Source of the DNA: Ruegeria arenilitoris
Lineage (GTDB): Bacteria > Pseudomonadota > Alphaproteobacteria > Rhodobacterales > Rhodobacteraceae
Direction of reading: 5' to 3'
NCBI RefSeq assembly: GCF_013032855.1
Contig: NZ_WQDA01000007.1
Span: forward strand, 1-64,000
Length of the DNA: 64,000 nt
The position numbers were made by a program, and so were the translations under genes. The notes under the pieces were generated by a model, which had not been told where the DNA came from, made no database searches, and worked only from the letters and a program-made list of their open reading frames with translations. Within the stretch, counting starts at the first letter, position 1, and every line of letters starts with the position of its first letter. Positions 55,209 through 63,149 of this stretch are shown piece after piece.

Positions 55209-56237
55209 CTATTTGATAGGAACGACCTTAACCTCTGAGGTAATTCGGGCCACGTAATCCGTAATAGCTTCGGCACTTTCCGGTTGATAGAGGCGGATGA
55301 CCTGCGTCCAGCCGGGTTGCACGTCGATGTTGTTTGGCTGCCCCGGACAATTATATCGGAACGTGATGGAACCGTCCGCGTTCTCTTCCGCTGCCCGATT
55401 GTTCAGAGCAAAGTTCTCTTCGACGATCCAGCTTTCTGCACTGTAGGTCGTCACCGAGAAAAACGCACCGTCGTCAAATTTCAGAGGTGGGGACGGCAGG
55501 GTCATCTCGGAACATGCGCCTTCAGCCGAAGCGCCCTCAGGAACGATCGTCGAAATGTAGACAGCATCCTTGTAAGGCAAGCCGCCCCACCCTTTCGCTG
55601 TGGCAATCAGGAACATTTCCGGGTCAACATCCTCCGGGCGGCCAAAGAACAACTCCGGCTTGTCTGCTTCTGCTGCTCGAGCGACCAGCGAGGCCCTGAC
55701 AACATCGAGGCTTTCGGTATCGAACCCCTTGGGCGCATAGGGCTCTGTCGAAGCGGCCTCAATCAGGAAGCCATCCTGATGCGCGTGCGCCTCTGCAAGT
55801 CCGGCCTCATCCGTTGATTTCAACCCGGTTCGCATGTTGAGAAACACGTAGCGGCCTGTGGTCAGGTCCTCAGGGGTCAGAGTGACGCTCTCGCCAGCAT
55901 AAAGCACGTGCAGAGTATAGTGCGCCTCGTCGATGATCTGGATCATCGAAAGGTAATCCCAGTCAGGATTGGTGATCGTCGCACCACCCATCGTATCGAC
56001 GACAGCATGGCTATAGAGCACATCCTTGTTCTCGGTGATTACGAACTGGTTGTCCGGACTGGATGGCTCGCGCGAATGCCGGATTGTGTTCACTTCATGC
56101 TCAGCAGAGTGCTCCGACATGTATTTGTCAGTTTCGGCGATCGTAAAATTGTCGAGAGTGACCTGGGTGCCATCAGCCATGGCCGCACCGGCAAAGATCA
56201 TGCCGACGAAAAACACAGGTGCAAATGTTCGGGTCAT
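55209..56237 (-). CDS. Exported DUF1254/DUF1214 protein 1
   Basis: A 342-residue protein with signal peptide (MTRTFAPVFFVGMIFAGAAM then ADG). The N-terminal part carries the DUF1254-like VVDTMGGATITNPDWDYLSM segment. The C-terminal DUF1214 part has GGLPYKDAVYISTIVPEGAS, FSVTTYSAESWIVEENFALN and DGSITFRYNCPGQPNNIDVQ. Function of these proteins is unknown, and they are periplasmic or secreted. Start ATG 56237 shares one base with the stop of its paralogue. Confidence 0.83.
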   Translation of the reverse strand: MTRTFAPVFFVGMIFAGAAMADGTQVTLDNFTIAETDKYMSEHSAEHEVNTIRHSREPSSPDNQFVITENKDVLYSHAVVDTMGGATITNPDWDYLSMIQIIDEAHYTLHVLYAGESVTLTPEDLTTGRYVFLNMRTGLKSTDEAGLAEAHAHQDGFLIEAASTEPYAPKGFDTESLDVVRASLVARAAEADKPELFFGRPEDVDPEMFLIATAKGWGGLPYKDAVYISTIVPEGASAEGACSEMTLPSPPLKFDDGAFFSVTTYSAESWIVEENFALNNRAAEENADGSITFRYNCPGQPNNIDVQPGWTQVIRLYQPESAEAITDYVARITSEVKVVPIK

Positions 56238-57241
56238 CAGTTTGCCTCCGTGACGTCTGGCAATGTGTATGTCCGGTCGAGCACGGCCTGGCCGGGGCGG
56301 TAGATGCGCATCAAGAAGTTCCAGCCGTCGCTGATGTCGACGCGGTTGGGCTGTGCGCCGCAGAGCACCTCAGCGCCGTAGTGCACAGTGAAGGTGCCGT
56401 CGTCGTTCAGGCTCACGTTGCGGTCATTAACAATGTTGTTGTCGCTCTCCATGAAGCCGTCGGCGCCGTAGACGGTGATCGACCAGAAGGCATCATTGGG
56501 CGGCACTTCGTAGGTCGCCGTATAGCAGGCTTCCGCTGAGGCCGGGCCGGTGTAGTTGATGTAGACGGCATCTTTCTCCGGGAAGAGCCCCCAGGCACCA
56601 GCGACTGCGAGATGGCGGGTTTCCTCGTTCACTTCGCCTCGCGGGCCCATCCAGTCGGGCTCGTACTGGCTGAACTTCTGGAATTCCTTTTCGTACTCGG
56701 CACGCAGGGCGAGCATGCTGTCCACGTCCCATTGCGGTTCGGGGAAGAGATCGTGGCTTGCCGCTTCGATGACGAACTTGTTCTGCATATCGTTGACGAG
56801 CGCCACATCCGCCGGATCGCTCGGGTCCATGATCTGGATCCGCATGATCAGAGCGACATATTTGGTGTCGCCCGGGATCTCGTAAGTGCCCGGCTCGTAG
56901 AAGACCACGGGCGCGTAGTGGTCGTTGTCGATGACGAGGATAGAGAAATAGCGGTCATCCGGAAACTCAGGAATCGTGATCGTTGCGCCGCCCTCGGTAT
57001 CGACCACGGAGCCGGCATAAAGCGTATCGCGGTTCATCCGTACCACGGCCTGCGCGTCCAGTGGCGTCGGCTTGCGGATGTAGTAGAAGCGGTTCACGTC
57101 ACTTCCAGCATTAAGCTGGAACTGGGAGAAGGACATGTCGACTTCAGCCCGGATGTATGTCTTGGGCGTGACAGTTTCTTGAGCAAGCGCGGGCGCTGCA
57201 GCGAAAGTAATGAGACTGGCAGACTTAACAATTTCTTTCAT
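56237..57241 (-). CDS. Exported DUF1254/DUF1214 protein 2
   Basis: A 334-residue paralogue with signal peptide (SASLITFAAAPALAQE). It has YYIRKPTPLDAQAVVRMNRD and TLYAGSVVDTEGGATITIPE, then FPEKDAVYINYTGPASAEAC, FWSITVYGADGFMESDNNIV and the end LCGAQPNRVDISDGWNFLMR. It is the first gene of the pair. Both copies keep the same order of motifs but differ in sequence, so the duplication is old. Confidence 0.84.
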   Translation of the reverse strand: MKEIVKSASLITFAAAPALAQETVTPKTYIRAEVDMSFSQFQLNAGSDVNRFYYIRKPTPLDAQAVVRMNRDTLYAGSVVDTEGGATITIPEFPDDRYFSILVIDNDHYAPVVFYEPGTYEIPGDTKYVALIMRIQIMDPSDPADVALVNDMQNKFVIEAASHDLFPEPQWDVDSMLALRAEYEKEFQKFSQYEPDWMGPRGEVNEETRHLAVAGAWGLFPEKDAVYINYTGPASAEACYTATYEVPPNDAFWSITVYGADGFMESDNNIVNDRNVSLNDDGTFTVHYGAEVLCGAQPNRVDISDGWNFLMRIYRPGQAVLDRTYTLPDVTEAN

Positions 57242-57384
57242 TCACTTCTCCCAATCGTTTTCCGAGTTATCAGCCCCGACGTGACGTAGCTCAATCGAAC
57301 GCCGCGACAACACCCACTTTGCTTTACTCGTGTCGTCTGACTGCCGGTGATTTTTCATGTATAGCACCTGCAGGGAATGTCTGT

Positions 57385-57443
57385 TTTGTCCGCACAGCAG
57401 ACATTGGAAAGACTTGCGACGTACGTCTGCTGTGCCGGACAAA
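57385..57443. repeat. Long inverted repeat between merR-like and DUF1254 genes
   Basis: TTTGTCCGCACAGCAGAC (57385-57402) and GTCTGCTGTGCCGGACAAA (57425-57443) are complementary over 18 bp with one extra G, loop 22 bases. A small TTCGG/CCGAA hairpin follows at 57451-57465. It lies after the MerR stop. No T-run follows. It may be a terminator-like structure, a protein-binding dyad or a remnant of mobile DNA. Confidence 0.7.
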
Positions 57444-57485
57444 GCTGCCGTTCGGAGTTACCGAATAGATGTCAGCTTTCGAGGG

Positions 57486-57902
57486 TCAGTGATCCCGGCC
57501 ACATAGGTCATGGTCTGCGAGCGAGGCCAAGACATAACAGTCCTCTGCCACGCCGCGACCATCACATCCTTGAGCAATACGCTTCAGTTCGTTCTCAAGC
57601 GCTTTGAGTCGTTTGATCTTGGCTCGCACTTCGGACAACTGACCTTCGGCGATCTCGGTGGCGGCTTCGCATGATCGGTCTGGATGGTTTTGCAACTCGA
57701 TCAGAGATGAGATCGCGTCGATGGAGAAGCCAAGATCACGCGCATGACGGATGAAGCTCAGGCGTTCCAGACCATCGTTTGTGTAACGCCTCTGGTTGCC
57801 TGCTGTACGTTCCGGTGGAGCCAGGAGACCCATTTCTTCATAGTAGCGGATGGTAGGCACTTTGACCTTCGTCCGCTTCGAAAGCTCTCCAATTGAGAAC
57901 AT
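57486..57902 (-). CDS. MerR-family metal-responsive regulator
   Basis: A 138-residue regulator: helix-turn-helix and wing FSIGELSKRTKVKVPTIRYY and EEMGLLAPPERTAGNQRRYT, a long dimer helix, then a C-terminal metal-loop region with Cys in RSCEAATEIAEG, QGCDGRGVAEDCYV and HDLC. These Cys/His suggest sensing of a divalent metal such as Zn, Cd or Pb. It is divergent from the CDF transporter gene and should bind the dyad at 57921-57935. AGAGGG precedes the start. Confidence 0.9.
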   Translation of the reverse strand: MFSIGELSKRTKVKVPTIRYYEEMGLLAPPERTAGNQRRYTNDGLERLSFIRHARDLGFSIDAISSLIELQNHPDRSCEAATEIAEGQLSEVRAKIKRLKALENELKRIAQGCDGRGVAEDCYVLASLADHDLCGRDH

Positions 57903-57914
57903 GCGAAAACCCTC

Positions 57915-57945
57915 TTGAACCTCTAGTCACTAGAGAGACTACATT
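57915..57945 (+). promoter_or_regulatory. MerR-type promoter/operator of the CDF gene
   Basis: TTGAAC (57915-57920), a 19-base spacer, then TACATT (57940-57945). Inside the spacer is the perfect dyad CTCTAG-TCA-CTAGAG (57921-57935). Overlong 19-20-base spacers with a central dyad are the hallmark of MerR-regulated promoters, which are remodelled for transcription when metal binds. It drives the CDF gene that starts 33 bases downstream. Confidence 0.88.
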
Positions 57946-57977
57946 AGAACCGAGGCGATTCTGAAGAGGTTTCAAAA

Positions 57978-58622
57978 ATGGCAGGATGCTGCGGTAGCGA
58001 CGTGAAGTTTGACGGGATGTCGAACGAATACAAACGCCGGTTATGGGTCGTCATCGCGCTGAATGCGACAATGTTCGTGGTCGAGATGACCGCCGGACAC
58101 TATGCAAAGTCTCAGGCACTTCAAGCAGACGCGTTAGACTTCCTTGGGGACGCGCTCACCTATGGTATTTCCCTCGCCGTGATCGGTGCTTCTGTTCGCG
58201 CTCGAACGAACGCAGCCTTGGCGAAGGGGATCAGCCTCTTCCTGATGGGCGCGTGGGTGTTTGGTTCGACCGTCTATCGGGTGTTCTACGTGGGTGTTCC
58301 AGAGGCCGAAATCATGGGGATCATCGGTGCGCTGGCTCTCGCAACAAACCTTGCGAGCGTACTCTTGCTTGTCAGCTACAAGGATGGAGACGCCAACGTG
58401 CGGTCGGTTTGGCTATGCTCGCGGAACGACGCCATCGGCAATGTGGCCGTGATGATTGCCGCTTTGGGTGTCTGGGGCACCGCAACGGGCTGGCCTGACC
58501 TCATTGTCGCTGCGATCATGGCGAGCCTATTCTTGTCATCTTCGTACCAAATTGTCCGACAGGCACTTGAGGAACGGCGCGAGGACGCCGCGCACGAGCA
58601 TGGAGCAGCCCGGACAAGCTGA
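57978..58622 (+). CDS. Short cation diffusion facilitator (CDF) transporter
   Basis: A 214-residue membrane protein with six predicted segments. The metal site residues lie in LQADALDFLGDALTYGIS (Asp pair of segment 2) and in SVWLCSRNDAIGNVAVMIAA (Asp of segment 5). The N-terminus has CCGSD, and the tail is short and His-containing (DAAHEHGAARTS). The usual cytoplasmic C-terminal domain of about 80-100 residues is missing. It probably exports Zn, Cd or a related ion. AAGAGG precedes ATG 57978. Confidence 0.85.
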   Translation: MAGCCGSDVKFDGMSNEYKRRLWVVIALNATMFVVEMTAGHYAKSQALQADALDFLGDALTYGISLAVIGASVRARTNAALAKGISLFLMGAWVFGSTVYRVFYVGVPEAEIMGIIGALALATNLASVLLLVSYKDGDANVRSVWLCSRNDAIGNVAVMIAALGVWGTATGWPDLIVAAIMASLFLSSSYQIVRQALEERREDAAHEHGAARTS

Positions 58623-58768
58623 CATTCGCTGCGGGGAGCACACCGGGTAGGTATGGGCTCGAACCTGAATTTCGCTGCACTTTGTATGAGTGTCTGCTAT
58701 TTCTTAGTTACCGGTCGTTCCGTCATGCTCGAACCTGAGACTTTGAAGCGCCAGTTCCAATGACTGGT

Positions 58769-58787
58769 GTGGTATATTTAGTGGTAT
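58769..58787 (+). repeat. Double GTGGTAT element, right copy
   Basis: GTGGTATATTTAGTGGTAT, identical to the left copy at 50419-50437 except one base (T to A), in the same orientation and 61 bases inside the right attachment repeat. Confidence 0.65.
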
Positions 58788-58848
58788 GCATCTTAATTTA
58801 TGAGATTTTATAATTTTTTAACAAATAGTTATACAAAAAGTATTCTTG

Positions 58849-58865
58849 CTCCTCGGTCCGCCACT
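58849..58865 (+). repeat. Right attachment-site repeat
   Basis: CTCCTCGGTCCGCCACT, a second copy of the tRNA-Arg 3' end without the rest of the tRNA, so it is a duplicate made by integration. Confidence 0.88.
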
Positions 58866-58974
58866 GGTAACTCCCGAAAAACAGTGTTTTCGTCAGTATT
58901 GCCCATGTGGTGAATCCGAGGTGTTCTGTCTCAAGACAACTTCGAGGCAACCGCGCTGGGTTTAATGGGGTGTT

Positions 58975-59352
58975 TCACCCCATTCCATATGGTCCGCCTT
59001 CCTGTAGTTCGCCGAATGCCGCCCAAACCTCGTGGCAGGCGCGTTCGAACGCCACATCATCTTTTGGGATGCTGGCCTTGAAATTTGGGTAAGACATGTG
59101 GTTGCCCAAGTTCATCAGCACGGTCACGAGGTGGTTGCGCGGTATGAATGCCCGGAAACGGTAGTCGCCGCCCGGTGTTTCGATCACCTGACCGTCCATG
59201 CCATAGTCGCGCAGCAATTCGGCATCCTGTGCGCGGCGAAACCGCAGGCAGACGCGGGATCCCATGTGCGGCCCGCTGGTGTTGCCGTCCTCATCCATGG
59301 CAACGGCTGAGAAAAAGCCCGAACCCTCGGGCGTCGAGAATGCTACCCACAT
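58975..59352 (-). CDS. Conserved hypothetical protein (125 residues)
   Basis: MWVAFSTPEGSGFFSAVAMD at the start, then GSRVCLRFRRAQDAELLRDY, GDYRFRAFIPRNHLVTVLMN and HEVWAAFGELQEGGPYGMG. I recall closely similar proteins in Rhodobacterales but no functional name. AGGAGG lies 8 bases before ATG 59352, a strong ribosome site. It is the first gene outside the island and was probably next to tRNA-Arg before integration. Confidence 0.8.
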   Translation of the reverse strand: MWVAFSTPEGSGFFSAVAMDEDGNTSGPHMGSRVCLRFRRAQDAELLRDYGMDGQVIETPGGDYRFRAFIPRNHLVTVLMNLGNHMSYPNFKASIPKDDVAFERACHEVWAAFGELQEGGPYGMG

Positions 59353-59847
59353 CTGCAGGTCCTCCTATTTTTGGGAAAGGGCGCGCGGTCTATCAGAAAA
59401 AATACGGGGTCGTCAAATCGAGGGGCTTCCGCGCTGGGTTGCTTGGCCTGGAGGCGCAAACCGAGACCTCAAAATCCGGCAGTGGATACGTGGTGGTTGG
59501 AGGCTATTCGACCCATCCAGTTTTGCCGTGATCGCCTCCTGTTGCGGCGATCTTTCTGAAAGCGGTGGCTGACATCATTGAGCTGCTGTGCTGAACAGAC
59601 GCTCATACCGATGGTTCCGTTGTGGGTCGGTTCGCGGCCTCTTGTACTTGCTGGCCGCGTTGGTGGCTTCGTCCGCAGAGCGGCCATTGGTGGACGATGC
59701 GGCGAAGAGTTGCTTTGCCCGGCGGGCTATGATTTTGGCGGCCACAGAGTTTCAATACTGCGGCGAACTGGTGGTTGGACGAGCCGAGGGGCAGGGAAGG
59801 GTTGGCTGGCTCAGTATCCGGTGCCTACCCTATGCCCACAGCCAGAC
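59353..59847. other. Intergenic or degraded region
   Basis: A 495-base stretch with no gene I can support. An open frame at 59588-59944 (118 residues, + strand, hydrophobic start LLYLLAALVASSA) overlaps the 3' end of the oxidoreductase gene, has no clear ribosome site and no recognisable motif. The stretch may be gene remains. Confidence 0.4.
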
Positions 59848-61002
59848 TTACTCCAACTTGACCCAAGCCGCGTTTCTGGACGAGCTTTGCACACAAGCGG
59901 CTACAAATTTGACGCCGTCTAGCCCGTCGTGCACGGTTGGGTAAACAACGGACGCCTCAGGTGAAATCCCATTTCGGAAAGCCTGGATCGCCTCAGCAGC
60001 CTCTCCGTAAATATTGGCGAACCCTTCAAGATATCCTTCGGGATGGCCCGGAGGAACTCTGCTCAAGCGATTGGCAGCGTCACCAGCTCCAGCGCCATTG
60101 CGGGTGATCAGACGCTTTGGTTCGTTGTAGGGCGTGAACCAGAGATAGTTCGGGTCTTCCTGAGCCCACTCCAGCCCACCTTTTTCGCCGTAGACCCTCA
60201 ACCGAAGTGCGTTTTCGTTGCCGGGAGCCACCTGAGAGGACCACAGCATACCCCGTGCTCCGCCTTCGAAGCGAAGCAAGACATGTGCGTTGTCATCGAC
60301 TTGGCGCCCCGGCACGAAAGCTTGCAGATCCGCCGCAAGGCTTTCCGCCCTCAGCCCGGTCACAAAACAAACGAGGTTGTAGGCATGGGTTCCGATGTCA
60401 CCGGTTGATCCGCCCGCGCCGGAGCGTTCGGGATCGGTTCGCCACTCCGCCTGTTTGAAATCCTGCTGCTCGGTCAGCCAGTCCTGCGGGTATTCAACCT
60501 GGACGACGCGGATTTTGCCAATATCGCCGTTGGCAACCATTTCACGCGCCTGCCGAACCATTGGGTAGCCCGTGTAGTTGTGGGTCAGTATGAACAGGGC
60601 ATTCGCGCTTTCCGCCGCTTTGACCAGTTTTTTTGCATCGGCAAGGGTCGAGGTGAGTGGCTTGTCACAAATGACGTGAATCCCACGTTTCAGGAATTCA
60701 CGCGCGGCGGCATAGTGGACGTGATTTGGCGTGACGATTGAGACCGCCTCGATCCCGGATTTGAGCCGGGCTTCCCGGATCGCCATTTGTTTGAAGTCTT
60801 CATAGACCCGTTCGAGACCCAATGCCCGGCCGCTTTCAATGGATTTTTCGGGCGTCGAAGACAAAGCGCCGGCAACCAGTTCGAACCTGTCATCCAATCG
60901 CGCCGCTATGCGATGAACGCCGCCTATGAAGGCGTCATTTCCGCCGCCGACCATGCCAAGCCGAATGCGACCCGAGGCTTCTTCACTGCGTCCTGTAACC
61001 AT
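59848..61002 (-). CDS. Gfo/Idh/MocA-family oxidoreductase
   Basis: A 384-residue NAD(P)-dependent sugar or cyclitol dehydrogenase. The Rossmann motif is RIRLGMVGGGNDAFIGGVHR. The EKP-type signature appears as HVICDKPLTSTLADAKKLV. GGSTGDIGTHAYNLVCFVTG carries the catalytic Asp/His positions. It is the last gene of the sugar operon, and its ATG shares one base with the isomerase stop. Confidence 0.92.
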   Translation of the reverse strand: MVTGRSEEASGRIRLGMVGGGNDAFIGGVHRIAARLDDRFELVAGALSSTPEKSIESGRALGLERVYEDFKQMAIREARLKSGIEAVSIVTPNHVHYAAAREFLKRGIHVICDKPLTSTLADAKKLVKAAESANALFILTHNYTGYPMVRQAREMVANGDIGKIRVVQVEYPQDWLTEQQDFKQAEWRTDPERSGAGGSTGDIGTHAYNLVCFVTGLRAESLAADLQAFVPGRQVDDNAHVLLRFEGGARGMLWSSQVAPGNENALRLRVYGEKGGLEWAQEDPNYLWFTPYNEPKRLITRNGAGAGDAANRLSRVPPGHPEGYLEGFANIYGEAAEAIQAFRNGISPEASVVYPTVHDGLDGVKFVAACVQSSSRNAAWVKLE

Positions 61003-62057
61003 TATTCGATCCCCAGCATTTTGCGATTGGCGGCTTCGTCAGTGCCACCGTCCGCGAAATCATCAAAGGCTTTCTCGGTCACACGGATGATGTGATCCGA
61101 CACAAACTGAGCGCCCTCACGCGCTCCATCCTCGGGGTGTTTGAGACAGCATTCCCATTCGACCACAGCCCAGCCATCAAAGTCGTTCGCCGCCATTTTT
61201 GAGAAGACTGCCCCGAAATCCACCTGGCCATCACCAAGCGACCGGAACCGGCCGGCACGATCCACCCAGCTTTGGTATCCTGAATAAACCCCTTGCCGCC
61301 CGGTCGGGTTGAACTCGGCATCTTTGACATGGAACATCCGGATCCGATCCTTGTAGATGTCGATATTGTCCAGATAGTCGAGGCATTGCAGTACGTAGTG
61401 CGACGGGTCGTACAACATGCAAGCCCTTGGGTGATTGCCTGTCCGTTCGAGGAACATCTCGTAGGTCACGCCGTCGTGGAGGTCCTCTCCGGGGTGAATT
61501 TCATAGCAGACATCAACGCCGCATTCCTCGGCGTGATCAAGGATTGGCCCCCAGCGGCGGGCGAGTTCATCAAATGCCGTCTCAATCAAGCCGGCAGGGC
61601 GCTGCGGCCAGGGATAGACGTAGGGCCACGCCAACGAGCCCGAGAATGTCGCATGCGCCGAAATGCCCAGGTTCTTCGAAGCGGACAATGCTTTTTTTAC
61701 CTGGTCTACGGCCCATTCTTGCCGGGCTTTCGGGTTTCCTCTGACTCTCTCGGCGGCAAAGCCATCAAAGGCGCTGTCATAGGCCGGGTGAACGGCCACA
61801 AGTTGACCCTGAAGGTGCGTTGACAGTTCAGTGACTTCGACGCCATTTTCCCTGGCTTTGCCTTTGAAGTCATCGCAGTAGCCGGTGCTGGACGCGGCCT
61901 GTTCTAGGTCGAACAACCGGCCATCCCAACTGGGAACCTGGACGCCCTTGTATCCACAGTCAGCCGCCCATTTGGTAATCGCGTCCCACGAATTGAACGG
62001 TGCTTCGTCCCCTGCGAATTGTGCAAGAAATAATGCTGGACCTTTGATCGTTTTCAT
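61002..62057 (-). CDS. Sugar phosphate isomerase/epimerase (xylose-isomerase-like TIM barrel)
   Basis: A 351-residue TIM-barrel protein. Metal-site residues are visible in VDVCYEIHPGEDLHDG, ACMLYDPSHYVLQCLDY, RIRMFHVKDAEFNPTG and WAVVEWECCLKHPEDGA. Members isomerise or epimerise sugars and keto-inositols. ATG 62057 (MKTIKGPALFLAQ) follows GGGAGGAAACT, which decides it over 62072. Confidence 0.9.
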   Translation of the reverse strand: MKTIKGPALFLAQFAGDEAPFNSWDAITKWAADCGYKGVQVPSWDGRLFDLEQAASSTGYCDDFKGKARENGVEVTELSTHLQGQLVAVHPAYDSAFDGFAAERVRGNPKARQEWAVDQVKKALSASKNLGISAHATFSGSLAWPYVYPWPQRPAGLIETAFDELARRWGPILDHAEECGVDVCYEIHPGEDLHDGVTYEMFLERTGNHPRACMLYDPSHYVLQCLDYLDNIDIYKDRIRMFHVKDAEFNPTGRQGVYSGYQSWVDRAGRFRSLGDGQVDFGAVFSKMAANDFDGWAVVEWECCLKHPEDGAREGAQFVSDHIIRVTEKAFDDFADGGTDEAANRKMLGIE

Positions 62058-62083
62058 AAGTTTCCTCCCCAAAACCTAAGCCG

Positions 62084-63142
62084 CTATGGCGGTAAATTTT
62101 CCCTCAGATAGATGTCGATACGGATACGTTCCTGCGCTTTGTTGAATGGGACTTTGTCCGAAGTCGCACGCAGAAGACGGACGGCTGAACGAACAATGTG
62201 CCCGGTGTCTTGCGAGATCAGAGCGTCAAACGTGCCAAGCCTTAGAGCCTCTCGACTAAGCGGAGTCAGCTCATGCGCTATGATCACCAGATCCTTGCTG
62301 AGCTTGTTTTCCGAAAGGAACTGAATAAGGCCGGCATTGCCCGCCGCAGACGAGTATATTCCGACCAGATCCGGGTAGGTTTCGAAGATCTCGGGCATCA
62401 TCTTGTAAATCAGATCCGGGTCATCCCGGCCCTCAACAGACGCCACGACCTCGAGATGCGGAAACTCCTCGGCCACAACAAGATCAAAGCCCTGGCGACG
62501 CTCCAGGTGGTCACGTGCCAAACGAGAGCCAGTCAGAACCAGGACCTTGCCTTCCCGATGCACGAACCGTCCCATCAATTGACCGGCGGTTCGTCCTGCG
62601 GAAACGTTGTCAATTCCTACAAAGTGGTCTCGCTCGGAACTCGGCAGGTCAGACACCAAGGCAACCACCGGAACCCCTTTGTCCTTGAGCCGTCTCACCG
62701 CATCGCGAACAGAAGGCGTTTCGGGTCCGAAAACGGCAACCCCATCAACATCCAAACTGTCGACAGCATCCAGAATGTTGACGATATCCTGCGGTTCAAA
62801 CGGAGCGACCCTTTTGATCGTGATGCGAGTCCGCTCGATAAACTGGTCACGGGATTGCTCTGCGATCTGGTTGCTGATCGCCTCCACAAATTCGTTGTCG
62901 GTGTCCGGCAGAACAAAAAGGAAATTGTAAACCCGGTTTCGTGCGAGGTTTGCCGCGGCGGTGTCGCGCACATACCCCAGTTCATCAATTGCCTTTTGTA
63001 CTTTCTGAACGGTTACTGCGCGCACGCCGGGGCGCCTGTTCAAGACCCGGTCCACAGTCGCAAGACTGACACCCGCAACCCGCGCGATGTCATTGACGGT
63101 TGGCTTCTTCACCAATTCTAGTTTTTGTTTTTGGTCTGCCAC
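62084..63142 (-). CDS. LacI-family sugar-responsive regulator
   Basis: A 352-residue regulator. The helix-turn-helix is NDIARVAGVSLATVDRVLNR, followed by a periplasmic-binding-protein-like effector domain (FLFVLPDTDNEFVEAISNQI, then DVDGVAVFGPETPSV and YSSAAGNAGLIQFLSENKLS). GTG 63142 is chosen because GAGGAA lies just before it, the stop of the kinase gene is 7 bases away and no ATG fits. It probably controls this operon in response to a sugar or its phosphate. Confidence 0.9.
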   Translation of the reverse strand: MADQKQKLELVKKPTVNDIARVAGVSLATVDRVLNRRPGVRAVTVQKVQKAIDELGYVRDTAAANLARNRVYNFLFVLPDTDNEFVEAISNQIAEQSRDQFIERTRITIKRVAPFEPQDIVNILDAVDSLDVDGVAVFGPETPSVRDAVRRLKDKGVPVVALVSDLPSSERDHFVGIDNVSAGRTAGQLMGRFVHREGKVLVLTGSRLARDHLERRQGFDLVVAEEFPHLEVVASVEGRDDPDLIYKMMPEIFETYPDLVGIYSSAAGNAGLIQFLSENKLSKDLVIIAHELTPLSREALRLGTFDALISQDTGHIVRSAVRLLRATSDKVPFNKAQERIRIDIYLRENLPP

Positions 63143-63149
63143 GTGTTCC

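Larger units (their letters stand above)
50279..58865 (+). mobile_element. Integrative genomic island at tRNA-Arg
   Basis: About 8.6 kb bounded by a 17-bp direct repeat of the tRNA-Arg 3' end (50279-50295 and 58849-58865). A tyrosine integrase gene lies just inside the left end. The content is integrase, a low-G+C orphan gene, six small tightly packed genes, two DUF1254/DUF1214 genes, and a MerR/CDF metal pair. No conjugation, capsid or terminase-large genes are seen, so it probably relies on a helper for transfer or has lost mobility. Confidence 0.85.
58623..58974. other. Right end of the island (non-coding)
   Basis: No supported gene in these 352 bases. A 12-base direct repeat GCTCGAACCTGA occurs at 58657-58668 and 58727-58738. 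The double GTGGTAT element lies at 58769-58787, an A+T-rich stretch at 58791-58848, and the attachment repeat at 58849-58865. After it comes ordinary chromosome sequence. Confidence 0.7.

Noticed and set aside
50294..58848. Complete prophage
   Set aside because: No capsid, portal, large terminase, tail or lysis genes are visible, so the element is called a genomic island, possibly satellite-like.
59588..59944. 118-codon plus-strand frame
   Set aside because: It overlaps the end of the Gfo/Idh gene, lacks a ribosome site and shows no domain. It is kept only as a comment in the intergenic entry.
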